Assembly (NCBI RefSeq): GCF_040151475.1
Contig: NZ_JBDKWG010000114.1
Coordinates: forward strand, 1-64,000
Length of the DNA stretch: 64,000 nt
DNA from: CAXBNB01 sp040151475
GTDB taxonomy: Bacteria > Bacteroidota > Bacteroidia > Cytophagales > Cyclobacteriaceae
Reading direction: 5' to 3'
Part shown: piece by piece, positions 26,127 to 36,600 of the stretch
Layout: each line of letters starts with the position of its first letter
Position numbering within the stretch: position 1 is the first letter of the stretch
Program-made: the position numbers and the translations under genes
The notes under the pieces: model-generated
The model's database searches: none
Seen by the model: the letters and a program-made list of their open reading frames with translations, nothing else
What the model was told of the DNA's origin: nothing

Positions 26127-27356
26127 ATGAACACTAAAAACAAACCTAATGTTGTGGTTATTGGTGCAGGAACAATTGGGTGTGCTATCACCTACTATTT
26201 GGCGAAAAATGGAATAAAGGTGACCTTGATGGAGAGGAATACAGTAGGCTCAGGAAATACAAGCCTGGCTGCTTCTCTTTTAACAAAAATTCGAAGCAAA
26301 CCGGAAATTATACCACTGGTGGAAGAGACATACCGATCAATCAGTTGTCTCGAAGAAGAAATAGGGAATGGACTTGATGTGCAGAAAGTTGGCAGTTTGC
26401 ATGTTGCGGCTTCTGATGCCAGCGTCAGTGCACTCAATGAATTGATTTCTATTGCAGAGGATTTTAAAATTGATTACGCTGACCTCACTAACAGTGAAAT
26501 TCAAAAAATGGTACCTTGGTTAAAAACAGATGAAATACAAAAAGCGACATATATGCCTGAAGATGCCTTTTTGGATGCTTATGTATTGGCTAATGCTTTT
26601 GTTGAAGCAGCAAAAAAATATGGAGCGGATATTCAGCAATGGACTAATGTGGAGAGTTTGATCACAGAAGGAAAAAATGTAAGGGGTGTAAAAACCAAAA
26701 ATGGCGATATAGAATGTGATATGGTAGTAGATGCAGCAGGAGCCTGGGCTAATTTACTTTCTATGAAGGCAGGAATAGGTTTGCCAATGACACCCGTCAG
26801 AAGTAACTATTGGATAACCAAGCCCGATACGAAATTATTTTTGCCACATCAGCCAATTGTGATTCTTCCGGATGCTTCTGCTTACACCCGGCCGGAATCA
26901 GGTGCACTGCTGTTTGGATTGAGGGAATCAAAGTCTGTTCATTTTGATCCAAGGAATTTGCCCGAAGACCTGACGGGATATGTATTTGGAGACCCTGAAG
27001 ATCGGTGGAATATTCTGGTAGAACAGTGGGGACGGTTTCATAAGTTTTTTCCAAAATTCGATGAAATAGAAATCCAACACTATATAGCAGGTGTATCCAC
27101 TTACACACCCGATGGTATGTTTGTATTAGGTGGGATAACTGAGACAAATGGTTTTTTAGCGGCTACTGGTTGTTCTGGTGCCGGAGTGGCTGTGTCTGGT
27201 GGCATGGGCAGGATCATCAGTGAAATGGTAATGGGACAGGATCCTTTTTGCAATGTTGAGCCATTTAGAATAGACAGGTTTGGAATCATAGACCCCTTCA
27301 ATTATGATTTCATGAGAAGGTGTGCGGATGCAAGGTCTGTTAAAAAATCAGGATAA
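26127..27356 (+). CDS. FAD-dependent oxidoreductase of the D-amino acid oxidase family
   Basis: This 409-residue protein begins with a dinucleotide-binding motif (VVVIGAGTIGCAITYYLAKNG) and has the DAO fold, including the C-terminal CSGAGVAVSGGMGRIISEM block that closes around FAD. There is no signal peptide. Relatives include glycine, sarcosine and N-methyl amino acid oxidases and dehydrogenases; the substrate cannot be assigned. Its start is 35 bp after the EEP-fold gene, so cotranscription is likely. It converges with the Nudix regulator, and the two stop codons are 1 bp apart. Confidence 0.85.
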   Translation: MNTKNKPNVVVIGAGTIGCAITYYLAKNGIKVTLMERNTVGSGNTSLAASLLTKIRSKPEIIPLVEETYRSISCLEEEIGNGLDVQKVGSLHVAASDASVSALNELISIAEDFKIDYADLTNSEIQKMVPWLKTDEIQKATYMPEDAFLDAYVLANAFVEAAKKYGADIQQWTNVESLITEGKNVRGVKTKNGDIECDMVVDAAGAWANLLSMKAGIGLPMTPVRSNYWITKPDTKLFLPHQPIVILPDASAYTRPESGALLFGLRESKSVHFDPRNLPEDLTGYVFGDPEDRWNILVEQWGRFHKFFPKFDEIEIQHYIAGVSTYTPDGMFVLGGITETNGFLAATGCSGAGVAVSGGMGRIISEMVMGQDPFCNVEPFRIDRFGIIDPFNYDFMRRCADARSVKKSG

Positions 27357-27357
27357 G

Positions 27358-28059
27358 TTATACTTCAAACCAATAACCACTTTTTAGCAAATGTTGGTAT
27401 TTTTCACTGTCAAACTTGTAGAGGAAAGCCCCTTTCTTTGAAGTGGTTTTATCTTTGGTGTCCAGTTTTATCAAGAGTCCGGTAGCCAATATCTTCTTTC
27501 TGAAATTTCTATCATCAATGGGACGTTGGTAGATGGCTTCATAGACTTTGAGTAACTGAGGTAGGGTGAATTTTTCTGGGAGTAGTTCAAATCCTATAGG
27601 TCGGTATCTGGCAACATCTCTCAGTTTGGTTATGGCAGTTTCCACCATTTGATTGTGATCAAGTACGAGATCCGGCACCTGATCGAATGGTACCCACTTG
27701 GCTTCATGGTTTTCTATAGAGAAACCCTGATTTTTTGAACTTTGAATCAAACTCCAATATACTACTGAAACTACTCTTGCTCCTGAATCCCTATCCATAT
27801 CACCAAAACTACAGAGTTGCTCTAAAAAAACTTCTTCAAGACCGGTAATGTCCTTAAGAATCCTATGAGCAGCATCGTTCAGGTTTTCTTCATTGGATAC
27901 TATATTGCCTATCAAAGACCACTGTCCTGCTAATGGATCCACTTCTCGTTTGAAAACCAATAGTTTTAATTCTCCCTCATTGTAGCCAAAGATGACACAA
28001 TCTACCGCAAGCAAGAGCTTGTTTTTTTCGGGATAAAATGTTTTTTTAGAGAAAGGCAT
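27358..28059 (-). CDS. Nudix-type transcriptional regulator (NrtR/AraR-like)
   Basis: This 233-residue protein has an N-terminal Nudix fold (about 14-140) and a C-terminal winged helix (about 150-233, KFTLPQLLKVYEAIY and DDRNFRKKILATGLL), the layout of NrtR-type regulators. The Nudix box is degenerate: the region equivalent to REUXEEXGU reads RILKDITGL, so the catalytic glutamates are lost, as expected for a sensor rather than an enzyme. In Bacteroides, AraR of this type controls arabinose genes. The divergent neighbour is galM, so a sugar-responsive regulator is the best guess. Confidence 0.85.
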   Translation of the reverse strand: MPFSKKTFYPEKNKLLLAVDCVIFGYNEGELKLLVFKREVDPLAGQWSLIGNIVSNEENLNDAAHRILKDITGLEEVFLEQLCSFGDMDRDSGARVVSVVYWSLIQSSKNQGFSIENHEAKWVPFDQVPDLVLDHNQMVETAITKLRDVARYRPIGFELLPEKFTLPQLLKVYEAIYQRPIDDRNFRKKILATGLLIKLDTKDKTTSKKGAFLYKFDSEKYQHLLKSGYWFEV

Positions 28060-28090
28060 TCAGGAATTTTAAAATGGCTCGAATACAAAT

Positions 28091-28121
28091 ATGACGAATA
28101 ATTTGAATAATGATTTGTCAT
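28091..28121. promoter_or_regulatory. Candidate operator 1 between the Nudix regulator and galM
   Basis: ATGACGAAT (28091-28099) and ATTTGTCAT (28113-28121) form an inverted repeat with 8 of 9 positions paired and a 13-bp spacer, 32 bp upstream of the regulator gene. It could be an autoregulatory site. Binding is inferred from symmetry and location only. Confidence 0.35.
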
Positions 28122-28151
28122 ACGTTCTAATTACGTTTATTCTTATTAAAC

Positions 28152-28163
28152 TTGTTTAAACAA
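28152..28163. promoter_or_regulatory. Candidate operator 2 (12-bp perfect palindrome)
   Basis: TTGTTTAAACAA is a perfect palindrome in the divergent control region, 43 bp upstream of the likely galM ATG. It is a plausible site for a dimeric regulator such as the Nudix protein, but AT-rich palindromes also arise by chance. Confidence 0.35.
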
Positions 28164-28206
28164 TCAATACCTGAATTGGAAATTGATTCAAATACACTAT
28201 ACAACT

Positions 28207-29346
28207 ATGAGAAAACTGAAACACCTGACTATTTTATTTTTACTGACTATAAACATTACCGGCTGCATGAAACCAGAAAAGAAAACTATTCAATTGATAG
28301 ATAAGAAAAATTTTGAAATGGAAATAAATGGAAAGGCTGTGAGTCTTTTTGTTCTTAAAAATAGCAATGGCCTGGTCAGTGAGATTACCAATTATGGTGG
28401 CAGAGTAGTGACTTTGTGGACACCTGATAAAAATGGTGATTTTGAAGATGTGGTACTTGGGTACGACAGCATGAAAGGCTATCTGAGTTCTAATGACATT
28501 TATCTGGGTGCTACTGTGGGCAGATATGCTAATAGAATAGGGAAGGGTAAGTTTACATTAAACGGAGTAGAATACACCTTGGCAACTAACAATGGAGAAA
28601 ATCATTTACATGGAGGAAAAGATGGGTTTAACAATGTAGTATGGGATGCCAGGCAAATTGATAATCAGACACTTGAACTTACGTATTTTTCAAAAGATGG
28701 AGAAGAAGGTTATCCTGGAAACATGAAGATAAAAATGGTCTATCAATTGACGGATGACAATGAATTGAAAGTGGAATACTGGGCTACTACAGATCAAACC
28801 ACTTTGGCAAATTTTACGCATCATTCTTATTTCAATCTCAATGGTGTGGCTAGTGGTACTATTTACGATCATATAGTACACATTAATGCTGATAGATATA
28901 CTCCTGTAGATAGTGGGCTGATACCTACTGGTGTATTAGAGCCAGTAGAGAATACTCCAATGGATTTCCGAACTCCTACAGCAGTGGGAGCCAGGATAAA
29001 CGACGATTTTGATCAATTGAAAATAGGCTTGGGATATGATCATAACTATGTGTTGAATCAATCTGCAGAAGGCATAAATTTGGCGGCAAGAGTACAAGAA
29101 CCAAAATCTGGAAGGGTGATGGAAGTGTTTACCAACGAACCTGGCATGCAGTTTTATACAGGCAATTTTATGGATGGATCAGATATTGGCAAGCAAAACA
29201 AAGCTCATAAATACAGGGAAGCCTTGTGTTTTGAAACACAACATTTTCCTGATAGTCCAAATAAAGAAAATTTTCCAAGCACAGTATTAAATCCCGGAGA
29301 AGAGTACTATTCAGTTTGTGCTTATAAGTTTGGAGTGGTAGATTGA
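28207..29346 (+). CDS. galM: Aldose 1-epimerase (galactose mutarotase), lipoprotein
   Basis: This 379-residue protein from the ATG at 28207 interconverts alpha and beta anomers of hexoses. An N-terminal lipobox (TINITGCMK) predicts a lipoprotein, common for Bacteroidota GalM proteins that act outside the cytoplasm. Family motifs are present: GATVGRYANRIGKGKF, NGENHLHGG with a conserved His, FTHHSYFNLNG with the catalytic-type His, and GLGYDHNYVLN. A TTG at 28183 is in frame but would add residues before the lipoprotein signal. It is divergent from the Nudix-type regulator, which probably controls it. Confidence 0.92.
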   Translation: MRKLKHLTILFLLTINITGCMKPEKKTIQLIDKKNFEMEINGKAVSLFVLKNSNGLVSEITNYGGRVVTLWTPDKNGDFEDVVLGYDSMKGYLSSNDIYLGATVGRYANRIGKGKFTLNGVEYTLATNNGENHLHGGKDGFNNVVWDARQIDNQTLELTYFSKDGEEGYPGNMKIKMVYQLTDDNELKVEYWATTDQTTLANFTHHSYFNLNGVASGTIYDHIVHINADRYTPVDSGLIPTGVLEPVENTPMDFRTPTAVGARINDDFDQLKIGLGYDHNYVLNQSAEGINLAARVQEPKSGRVMEVFTNEPGMQFYTGNFMDGSDIGKQNKAHKYREALCFETQHFPDSPNKENFPSTVLNPGEEYYSVCAYKFGVVD

Positions 29347-29372
29347 ATTGTAATAACTCTAAAAGAAATCAA

Positions 29373-29405
29373 AAAAAAATGGGGCTGCAAACTCGTTGCA
29401 GCCCC
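29373..29405 (-). terminator. Terminator between galM and the DUF547 gene
   Basis: GGGGCTGCAA and TTGCAGCCCC form a perfect 10-bp stem with a 5-nt loop. An A-tract precedes it on the plus strand, giving a T-tract for minus-strand transcripts, so it mainly terminates the DUF547 gene. Confidence 0.85.
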
Positions 29406-29440
29406 TAAACCAACCTAACCTAAACTTACTTTATAAACCT

Positions 29441-30166
29441 TTATTGGATATTCAAATTCCAATCATATTCGTAGTATACGATCCTTGTGTCAAAAGGGAT
29501 TTGATTTTTTCTATATTTATTTAAATATCCCACTATTCCTTTAACGTCCTTCTTTTCAAAATCGTCTTTGTACCATGAAAATATTTGAGAAACTTCCGTT
29601 TTATCCTGTTTTACCTGTATAAATACGTCGTTATTAAGTGCCAGACGTGTTCTGTCTTCCAACTGACTTTCAATGTTTTTAGGCGTGAAAGCAAAGTTTG
29701 CCAAAGGAGGACAACCCTTGGCTCCACATACCAAAGCAAAATGAAGGCGTTCATCTCTATTGACATATAGGTTCTTGTCCTTTTCTATTTGATTGAGGGT
29801 TAACTCTTCTCCGGCAATTTTATTCTTTATTTTATCAAAGAAACCATCTACTGCTAATGGCCCAACTATAGGATACCTTTCTACTATCTGTTTGATGACC
29901 AAAATGTTATAGGCATTGGTATAAAATGCTTTCAATTCGTCGGATGAATTACCTTTTGAATCATATTCTTCAATTTGAGTAATTGTTTTATTAAGGAGGG
30001 TAGGATTTTTAACAATTGCCTTGTAATCCACATTTCCGGATTTATCAACGTAAGTTCTTAAAAATTGGTCTGCACCGTTGAAAAAGGGATTTTCCTGTGC
30101 GGTCAACAGAGAATAGGATGACGTTAATAAAACAATGATTGCAAGTATTTTAAGTAGATATCGCAT
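29441..30166 (-). CDS. DUF547 domain-containing exported protein
   Basis: This 241-residue protein has a signal peptide (to about residue 24) and a DUF547 domain. Conserved blocks are DYKAIVKNP near residue 47, AFYTNAYNILVIKQIVERYP near 80, and RLHFALVCGAKGCPPL near 140 with a Cys pair. The fold is related to papain-like/transglutaminase proteins, but the function of bacterial members is unknown. The gene stands alone, divergent from the oxidoreductase at 30304, and ends in a strong terminator. Confidence 0.88.
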   Translation of the reverse strand: MRYLLKILAIIVLLTSSYSLLTAQENPFFNGADQFLRTYVDKSGNVDYKAIVKNPTLLNKTITQIEEYDSKGNSSDELKAFYTNAYNILVIKQIVERYPIVGPLAVDGFFDKIKNKIAGEELTLNQIEKDKNLYVNRDERLHFALVCGAKGCPPLANFAFTPKNIESQLEDRTRLALNNDVFIQVKQDKTEVSQIFSWYKDDFEKKDVKGIVGYLNKYRKNQIPFDTRIVYYEYDWNLNIQ

Positions 30167-30303
30167 TGGCTTAATGAATAATGTGAGGCTATTTGTTATT
30201 TAATTCGGTTAACAATGGAACTAAAATTCTAAATTTCATATTACCTTAAACATTTAAGAATCAAAAAAGTTCGTCTGGGTGCGAATCAAATTAATATTCA
30301 TTC

Positions 30304-31635
30304 ATGAGTCACATTATTATAATTGGCAATGGCATATCCGGGATTACTACTGCTCGTCATGTTAGAAAACTATCGGATGATCAGATAACAGTCATTTCTG
30401 GGGAAACAGATTATTTCTTTTCAAGGACAGCCCTGATGTACATATACATGGGGCATATGAAATACGAGCATACCAAACCTTATGAAGACTGGTTTTGGGA
30501 AAAGAATAAGATAGCACTCAAAAAAGCATGGGTTACCAACATTGACATCAATGCACAAGAATTGTCATTTGCTGATGGTGAAAAGATGACTTACGATAAA
30601 TTGGTTTTGTCACTAGGGTCTAAACCTAACAAGTTTGGATGGCCAGGGGAAGATCTTATTGGTGTAAGTGGACTGTACAGCTATCAGGATCTGGAGTACA
30701 TCGAGAAGCATAGCAAAGACATTGACAAAGCAGTAATAGTCGGAGGAGGACTTATTGGTGTGGAATTGGCGGAAATGTTTCATTCCCGAAAAATTGATGT
30801 ATCGTTTTTGGTCAGAGAAAAGAGTTTTTGGGATGTAATGTTGCCCAAAGAAGAGTCAGCTATGATCAATAAAGAGATTTTAGACCATCATATCGACCTG
30901 AGGTTGGAAACTGAACTCAAGGAAATAGTTTCGGATGAAAATGGAAGGGTGAAGGCAATAGTAACCGGGAATGGAGAAACCATTCCTTGTCAGTTTGTAG
31001 GGTTAACTGCCGGAGTTTCCCCTAATATTGCTTTGGTAGAAAATTCAGGTATAGAATCTAAACGTGGCATTCTTGTGGATGAATATTTGCAAACGAATAT
31101 TCCCAATGTGTTTGCTGTTGGTGATTGTGCGGAGTTTCGCAATCCACTGCCCGGCAGAAGGTCAATTGAGCAGGTTTGGTACACAGGCAGAATGCAGGGA
31201 GAGACATTGGCTAGAACTCTTACGGGAAAACAAACAGCATATCGCCCGGGAATTTGGTTCAATTCCGCTAAGTTTTTCAATATTGAATACCAAACCTATG
31301 GGACAGTGCTTGTCAACCTAAAGGAAAATGAGAACCGATTGTATTGGGAACATGCTTCAGGTAAAATATGTCTGAAAGTGGTTTTTGATTCAAGTACACA
31401 GGAAGTTATTGGCATCAATACGTTTGGAATCAGAATGAGGCATAAGGTGTGGGACAAATGGTTGAGAGAAAAAAGAGACCTGCATTACGTGATGAAAAAT
31501 CTGGAAGAAGCCAATTTTGATCCTGAGTTTTTTAAGAGATACGAAAATCAGATCAGAGAGGTGTACAATAATATGTTTCCAGACAACAAGATAGAACCAG
31601 TGAAAAAGGGATTTTTACAAAGCATATTCAATTAA
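30304..31635 (+). CDS. NAD(P)/FAD-dependent oxidoreductase (pyridine nucleotide-disulfide family)
   Basis: This 443-residue protein has an N-terminal FAD-binding motif (IIIIGNGISGITTARHVRKL), a second nucleotide-binding site for NAD(P)H (AVIVGGGLIGVELAEMF near residue 145) and the FAD-closing block VFAVGDCAEF near 272. It lacks a redox-active CxxxxC, so it resembles nitrite reductase FAD subunits or rubredoxin/ferredoxin reductases rather than disulfide reductases. It starts a two-gene operon: the next gene, a membrane polyferredoxin, begins 6 bp downstream. Electron transfer from NAD(P)H to the iron-sulfur partner is inferred from context. Confidence 0.87.
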   Translation: MSHIIIIGNGISGITTARHVRKLSDDQITVISGETDYFFSRTALMYIYMGHMKYEHTKPYEDWFWEKNKIALKKAWVTNIDINAQELSFADGEKMTYDKLVLSLGSKPNKFGWPGEDLIGVSGLYSYQDLEYIEKHSKDIDKAVIVGGGLIGVELAEMFHSRKIDVSFLVREKSFWDVMLPKEESAMINKEILDHHIDLRLETELKEIVSDENGRVKAIVTGNGETIPCQFVGLTAGVSPNIALVENSGIESKRGILVDEYLQTNIPNVFAVGDCAEFRNPLPGRRSIEQVWYTGRMQGETLARTLTGKQTAYRPGIWFNSAKFFNIEYQTYGTVLVNLKENENRLYWEHASGKICLKVVFDSSTQEVIGINTFGIRMRHKVWDKWLREKRDLHYVMKNLEEANFDPEFFKRYENQIREVYNNMFPDNKIEPVKKGFLQSIFN

Positions 31636-31641
31636 GCCATT

Positions 31642-33438
31642 ATGCAGATTATTCAAAAAAGTGGATTGTTCATATTTCTTCTTGGTTTTGGGATTTTTCT
31701 AGCCAGTTTTTTCTTTGAAAACTACACACTTTCCGAAAACATAATAAATGATAAGTTGGAAGCTAATGAGGCTTCTAAAGTTTTGAAAATTGAAATCCAA
31801 TCCATGATCGGAAAGGAATATTCCAGTTCATTTACTTTTTTAAAAGACCTGAAAAGTACTTTTAAAAAAGTAAATGAAATTCAGATAGAAAAATATGCCA
31901 TTTCTGATGAAAAAATAGAGTTAATAGCTCAGATGATTGGTGATTCGGGAAGTGAATTTTCACTCAATGATACAGGTAATCTCTTTAATGCAGAAAATCC
32001 AAATGAAGCTTATCAATGGGCATCTTTTCAGTCGTATGGTAGCTGGCTGGATGGTAGAGAGTTTAGTTCTGGGCAAGAACTGTCCGATCAGCTTAAAGGA
32101 GTTCGGGACAATATTGTGAGCTATGGTATTGTCAATGAAAAAGGATTTGATAAGTACAAAGTCAAAAATCTGGAATATGAAATAACCAAGGCTTCTTCCC
32201 AAGGAGCCGTGAGTAGCAATCAGGTTTTGTTTCTTCTCCTTACATACCTGATGTGTATCGTGGGAGCCGTTATGTACTTATTGCCAAAAGTAAAGTTGGA
32301 AGGTGCAGCTGGTGTAAAAAATAATGGTATTTTTCATAGTGCTATGAAAAACAGAGGCTGGTTGGGAATCTTCACAGGGACTTTTCTGATCGCATTCTAT
32401 GTGTTTCTGTACTTCTATCCTGAGTATATGACAGCCTGGATTATCACAGTTGATCCGGTAAGTATATTTTTAAAAGGAAGTGAAGCTGGTAGGTTTTTCC
32501 TTTATGGGTTTTTATATACCCTTACCATACTGGTGATGGGAGTTCGAATGATCATCAAATACCGGCACAGCAAGTACCAAATACTCAGGACTGCTTCGGT
32601 CATGTTTTTTCAAACTTCATTTGCTTTCCTCATTCCAGAAATACTATTGCGTCTCAATCAGCCCTATTTTGACTTTAAAAATATATGGCCACTGGATTAC
32701 GATTTCTTTTTCGACAATGAGTTAAACACGCTGATTGCTAATGGTGGTTTAGGAATGTTTATGTTGTCATGGGGTATTGCGCTGGTATTGATAGGTGTTC
32801 CTGTGTTTGTTTATTTCTTCGGAAAAAGATGGTACTGCTCCTGGGTTTGTGGCTGTGGAGGACTGGCAGAAACCTTGGGTGATCCTTATCGTCAATTGTC
32901 CGACAAATCATTGAAAGCATGGAAATTTGAACGCATTTCGATTCATGCTGTATTGGCGTTTGCGGTGGTAATGACAGTAGCGGTGCTCTATACTTTTTGG
33001 ACGGGAGAAAGCCAGTTGCTGGGTTTAAATACTTATAGCATTCGTTCTGTCTATGGCGCATGGATTGGGGCTGGCTTTGCCGGAGTAATAGGTACGGGTT
33101 TTTATCCCCTGATGGGAAATAGAGTCTGGTGCAGGTTTGGTTGCCCTCTGGCAGCCTATCTGGGTTTGGTGCAACGCTTCAAATCAAGGTTTAGAATCAC
33201 TACCAATGGTGGTCAGTGTATCTCCTGTGGTAATTGCTCCACTCATTGTGAAATGGGAATTGATGTGAGATGGTATGCCCAGAGAGGTCAGAATATCGTT
33301 CGCTCATCCTGTGTAGGATGTGGGGTATGTTCTTCCGTTTGCCCGAGAGGAGTTTTGAATCTGGAAAACAGAGACGAGAAAGGGCGTTTTAATGAATCTA
33401 TCCTTATTGGAAACGACAGTATTGCTATTGAGCAATAA
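31642..33438 (+). CDS. NapH-like membrane polyferredoxin
   Basis: This 598-residue protein has an N-terminal membrane anchor, an extracytoplasmic region of about 170 residues without a recognised domain, and about six further membrane helices (from about residue 195). It carries conserved CSWVCGCGG near 398 and CRFGCP near 499, and two 4Fe-4S clusters (CISCGNCSTHC near 526; CVGCGVCSSVCPRG near 557). The C-terminal half is NapH/CcoG-like and would move electrons across or along the membrane. It is coupled to the FAD oxidoreductase upstream. The terminal acceptor is not evident. Confidence 0.85.
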   Translation: MQIIQKSGLFIFLLGFGIFLASFFFENYTLSENIINDKLEANEASKVLKIEIQSMIGKEYSSSFTFLKDLKSTFKKVNEIQIEKYAISDEKIELIAQMIGDSGSEFSLNDTGNLFNAENPNEAYQWASFQSYGSWLDGREFSSGQELSDQLKGVRDNIVSYGIVNEKGFDKYKVKNLEYEITKASSQGAVSSNQVLFLLLTYLMCIVGAVMYLLPKVKLEGAAGVKNNGIFHSAMKNRGWLGIFTGTFLIAFYVFLYFYPEYMTAWIITVDPVSIFLKGSEAGRFFLYGFLYTLTILVMGVRMIIKYRHSKYQILRTASVMFFQTSFAFLIPEILLRLNQPYFDFKNIWPLDYDFFFDNELNTLIANGGLGMFMLSWGIALVLIGVPVFVYFFGKRWYCSWVCGCGGLAETLGDPYRQLSDKSLKAWKFERISIHAVLAFAVVMTVAVLYTFWTGESQLLGLNTYSIRSVYGAWIGAGFAGVIGTGFYPLMGNRVWCRFGCPLAAYLGLVQRFKSRFRITTNGGQCISCGNCSTHCEMGIDVRWYAQRGQNIVRSSCVGCGVCSSVCPRGVLNLENRDEKGRFNESILIGNDSIAIEQ

Positions 33439-33522
33439 GAGATTTCTGTTCTTTTTTATTGACGTAGGATTGAATTATAGTGAAGAAATATTGAAGTACT
33501 ATTTTTCTAAGCAATTGTTGAG

Positions 33523-33551
33523 TTGTGGCTTAATTGCGGACATTACTTTTG
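33523..33551 (+). promoter_or_regulatory. Bacteroidota-type promoter upstream of the PVC-type heme protein
   Basis: TTG (33523-33525) and TACTTTTG (33544-33551, matching TAnnTTTG) are spaced by 18 bp. The minus-7 box overlaps a perfect dyad, TTACTTTT/AAAAGTAA (33543-33560), which could also bind a regulator. The gene starts about 70 bp downstream. Confidence 0.55.
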
Positions 33552-33619
33552 AAAAAGTAAATATTGTTATACCTTGATGTGTGTTTACAATATACCTATT
33601 TCATTCAACCTAAACTATT

Positions 33620-36600
33620 ATGAAATCACAACTTACCGGAGTGCTTATCCTTTGTATTTTATTTATTTTTTCCTGCAAAAACGAAGTTGAACAAGCAGAA
33701 CCAGTAGATTACAATACGTTGACCGACCAGGAGAAGAGAATGCCGGAAAATGCGCTTCTTGGACTCGAAACCAATCCTGAGTTAGAAACCACTCTATTTG
33801 CTTCTGAACCTATGCTGGTCAATCCAACAAACATGGATATTGATGCCAGAGGCAGGGTCTGGGTGACTGAGGGATTTAACTATAGAATTCAAATTCATAA
33901 GAATCATCCGGTCAAGGAAGAGGGTGATAGAATAGTGATTTTGGAAGATGAAGACGGTGATGGCAAAGCAGACACATCCAAGGTTTTTTATCAGGGAACA
34001 GACATTAATTCTGCGCTAGGGATTTTAGTTTTAGGCAACCGGGTGATTGTATCATGTAGCCCTTTGGTTATCATGCTTACCGATACAGATGGTGACGACA
34101 AAGCCGACAAGAAAGATATTTTGTTTTCGGGCATCCAAGGAATCCAACACGACCATGGAGCACATGCCTTTGTATTTGGACCTGATGGTAAGCTTTATTT
34201 CAATTTTGGAAATTCGGGAGAAAAACTGCTTGACAAAGATGGCAATCCCTTGAAAGACAAAACGGGTGCTGTTATTGACAACTCAGGAAATCCATTCAGA
34301 GAAGGTATGGTTTTCAGGTGCAATATGGATTTATCCGAATTGGAAGTCCTGGGAAACAACTTTAGAAATAATTATGAAGTAGCTGTGGATTCTTATGGTA
34401 CGCTTTGGCAGTCAGACAATGACGATGATGGCAATCAGGGAGTACGTATCAACTATGTAATGGAATATGGGAATTTTGGCTATAAAGATGAAATGACTGG
34501 TGCCGGATGGAGGTCAAAGAGGACAGGCATGAGTGATAGTATTCCTCTGCGACACTGGCATCTAAATGATCCGGGAGTTGTACCTAACCTGCTTCAAACT
34601 GGTGCTGGGTCACCTACAGGAATTGTTTTATATGAAGGAAGTTTATTGCCAAATGTATTTCAGGGACAAATCATACACACAGATGCAGGTCCCAATGTTG
34701 TAAGGAGTTATCCTGTGAAAGATGACGGTGCAGGCTATAAAGCAACTATTGTAAATATTTTGAAAGGAAATAAAGACCAGTGGTTTCGTCCGTCGGATGT
34801 TTGTGTGGCTCCTGATGGTTCGCTGATGGTGTCTGACTGGTATGATCCCGGGGTGGGAGGGCATGGAGTAGGCGACCTCAAGCAGGGAAGAATATTCAGA
34901 ATAGCTCCAAAAGGAAAGCGATATGATATAGAAACACCGACAATAAAAACGGAAAAGGAAGCCATTCAGGCATTACAAAGTCCTAATATGGCTACCAGAT
35001 ATTTAGGATTTACTTTGCTGGAATCAATGGGAAGTAAAGCTGAAGCCGCTTTGAAGGACATGTGGAGTTCTTCTAATCCAATATTTAAAGCCAGGGCACT
35101 ATGGTTGTTGACCAAAATGGATGACAAAAGGCAAACCTATCTAAATGAAGCCATTGGTGATAAAAACGCAGACATCAGAATTACGGCTATCCGCATAGCA
35201 AGGAACTATCCTGAAACGTTAAATCCTGTTTTGAAACAATTATCGAAAGATTCCAGTCCACAGGTGAGAAGGGAAGTGGCAATAGCACTTAGAAATGACA
35301 ATTCATCAGAGGCGGAAGATTTATGGATTGATTTGGCACTGCAATACGATGGAAAAGACAGGTGGTATCTGGAAGCCCTTGGAATCGGAGCGCAGAATAA
35401 GTCAGCCAAACTGTACCGAAAGTGGTTGGCTAAAGTTGGAAGTAAATGGAACGAAAAACTGGGAAGAGATATAGTGTGGAGGCTGAGAGATGATCAGACA
35501 CTTGACAAACTTGTGGAGCTTATCAGTACCTCCCCAGAGCCTTGGGATGACAAGCTCAGGTATTTCAGAGCGTTTGATTTTCATTCTGAGCCAGCCAGAA
35601 ACAAAGCTTTGTTGAGTTTGGTCAAGAAAGATAGTAAAAATAAAGATCAGGTGGTTATTACTGCATTACCGCATTTTTCCAACGACTTTGCTGCTAAAAA
35701 TCCGGAAATTAAAAACATGCTCAATGCTTCTTTAAAGTCTTATCAAGGCACTACGGAATATCTGGAACTGGTGAAAAAGTTTGCGCTGAAATCTAAAGCC
35801 AAAGAAGTATTTGAACTTGCGCTTGATAGTGCTCAAAGCCAAATTGGAATAGAAGCCTTCAAGTTGCTCATTGACATGGACAAACAAGATTTGATTGTTG
35901 CAAGTATTAACAAATCCAACTCAGGTGTAGTTGTTGACTTACTAGGTAATATAGACGATTGGGATGCAATGAACTTATTGACTGATATAATTTTAGATGA
36001 TTCTAATGATAGTGAGTTGCGTGAGCATGCATTAAATTCAATGGGCAAAAGTCGTCGGGGACAAAGAAAATTAATAAGTATCATAGAAAATGGAGATTTG
36101 CCTACCACTATGGATTCTTTGGCTATAAAAGTATTTTTAGCTTCCGGACATGAAGATTTACGCAAACAGGCTTCAGGTTTGTTGCAAAGCCCCGAACTGG
36201 CCAATGGAAAAACATTTTCACCTATTAATCAACTGGTGAAAATGGATGGAGATGTTGCCAATGGAGAAAAGGTATTTCAACGGACTTGTGTGGCATGTCA
36301 TCAGGTCAATGGCAAAGGAATAGACTTTGGCCCTAAGCTTTCAGAAATCGGGAGTAAATTGGCAAAAAGTGCCTTGTATAAAGCTATATTAGACCCTTCA
36401 GAAGCTATTAGTTTTGGATATGAAGGTGTTGATTTGAAAATGAAAGATGGTTCTGAGGTGAGAGGTTATATAGCCAGCAACACTGAAAATTACATCGAAT
36501 TGGTGCTGATGGGAGGATTGAAAAATCGTTATCAGAAAAATGACATTCAGGAAACAGTGCCTATGGATGGTTCTTTAATGACCTCTATGGCAGTGGCTAT

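Noticed and set aside
33392..33577. Short frame overlapping the end of the polyferredoxin gene
   Set aside because: It overlaps a real gene in another frame, has no family signal and spans the promoter region of the next gene.
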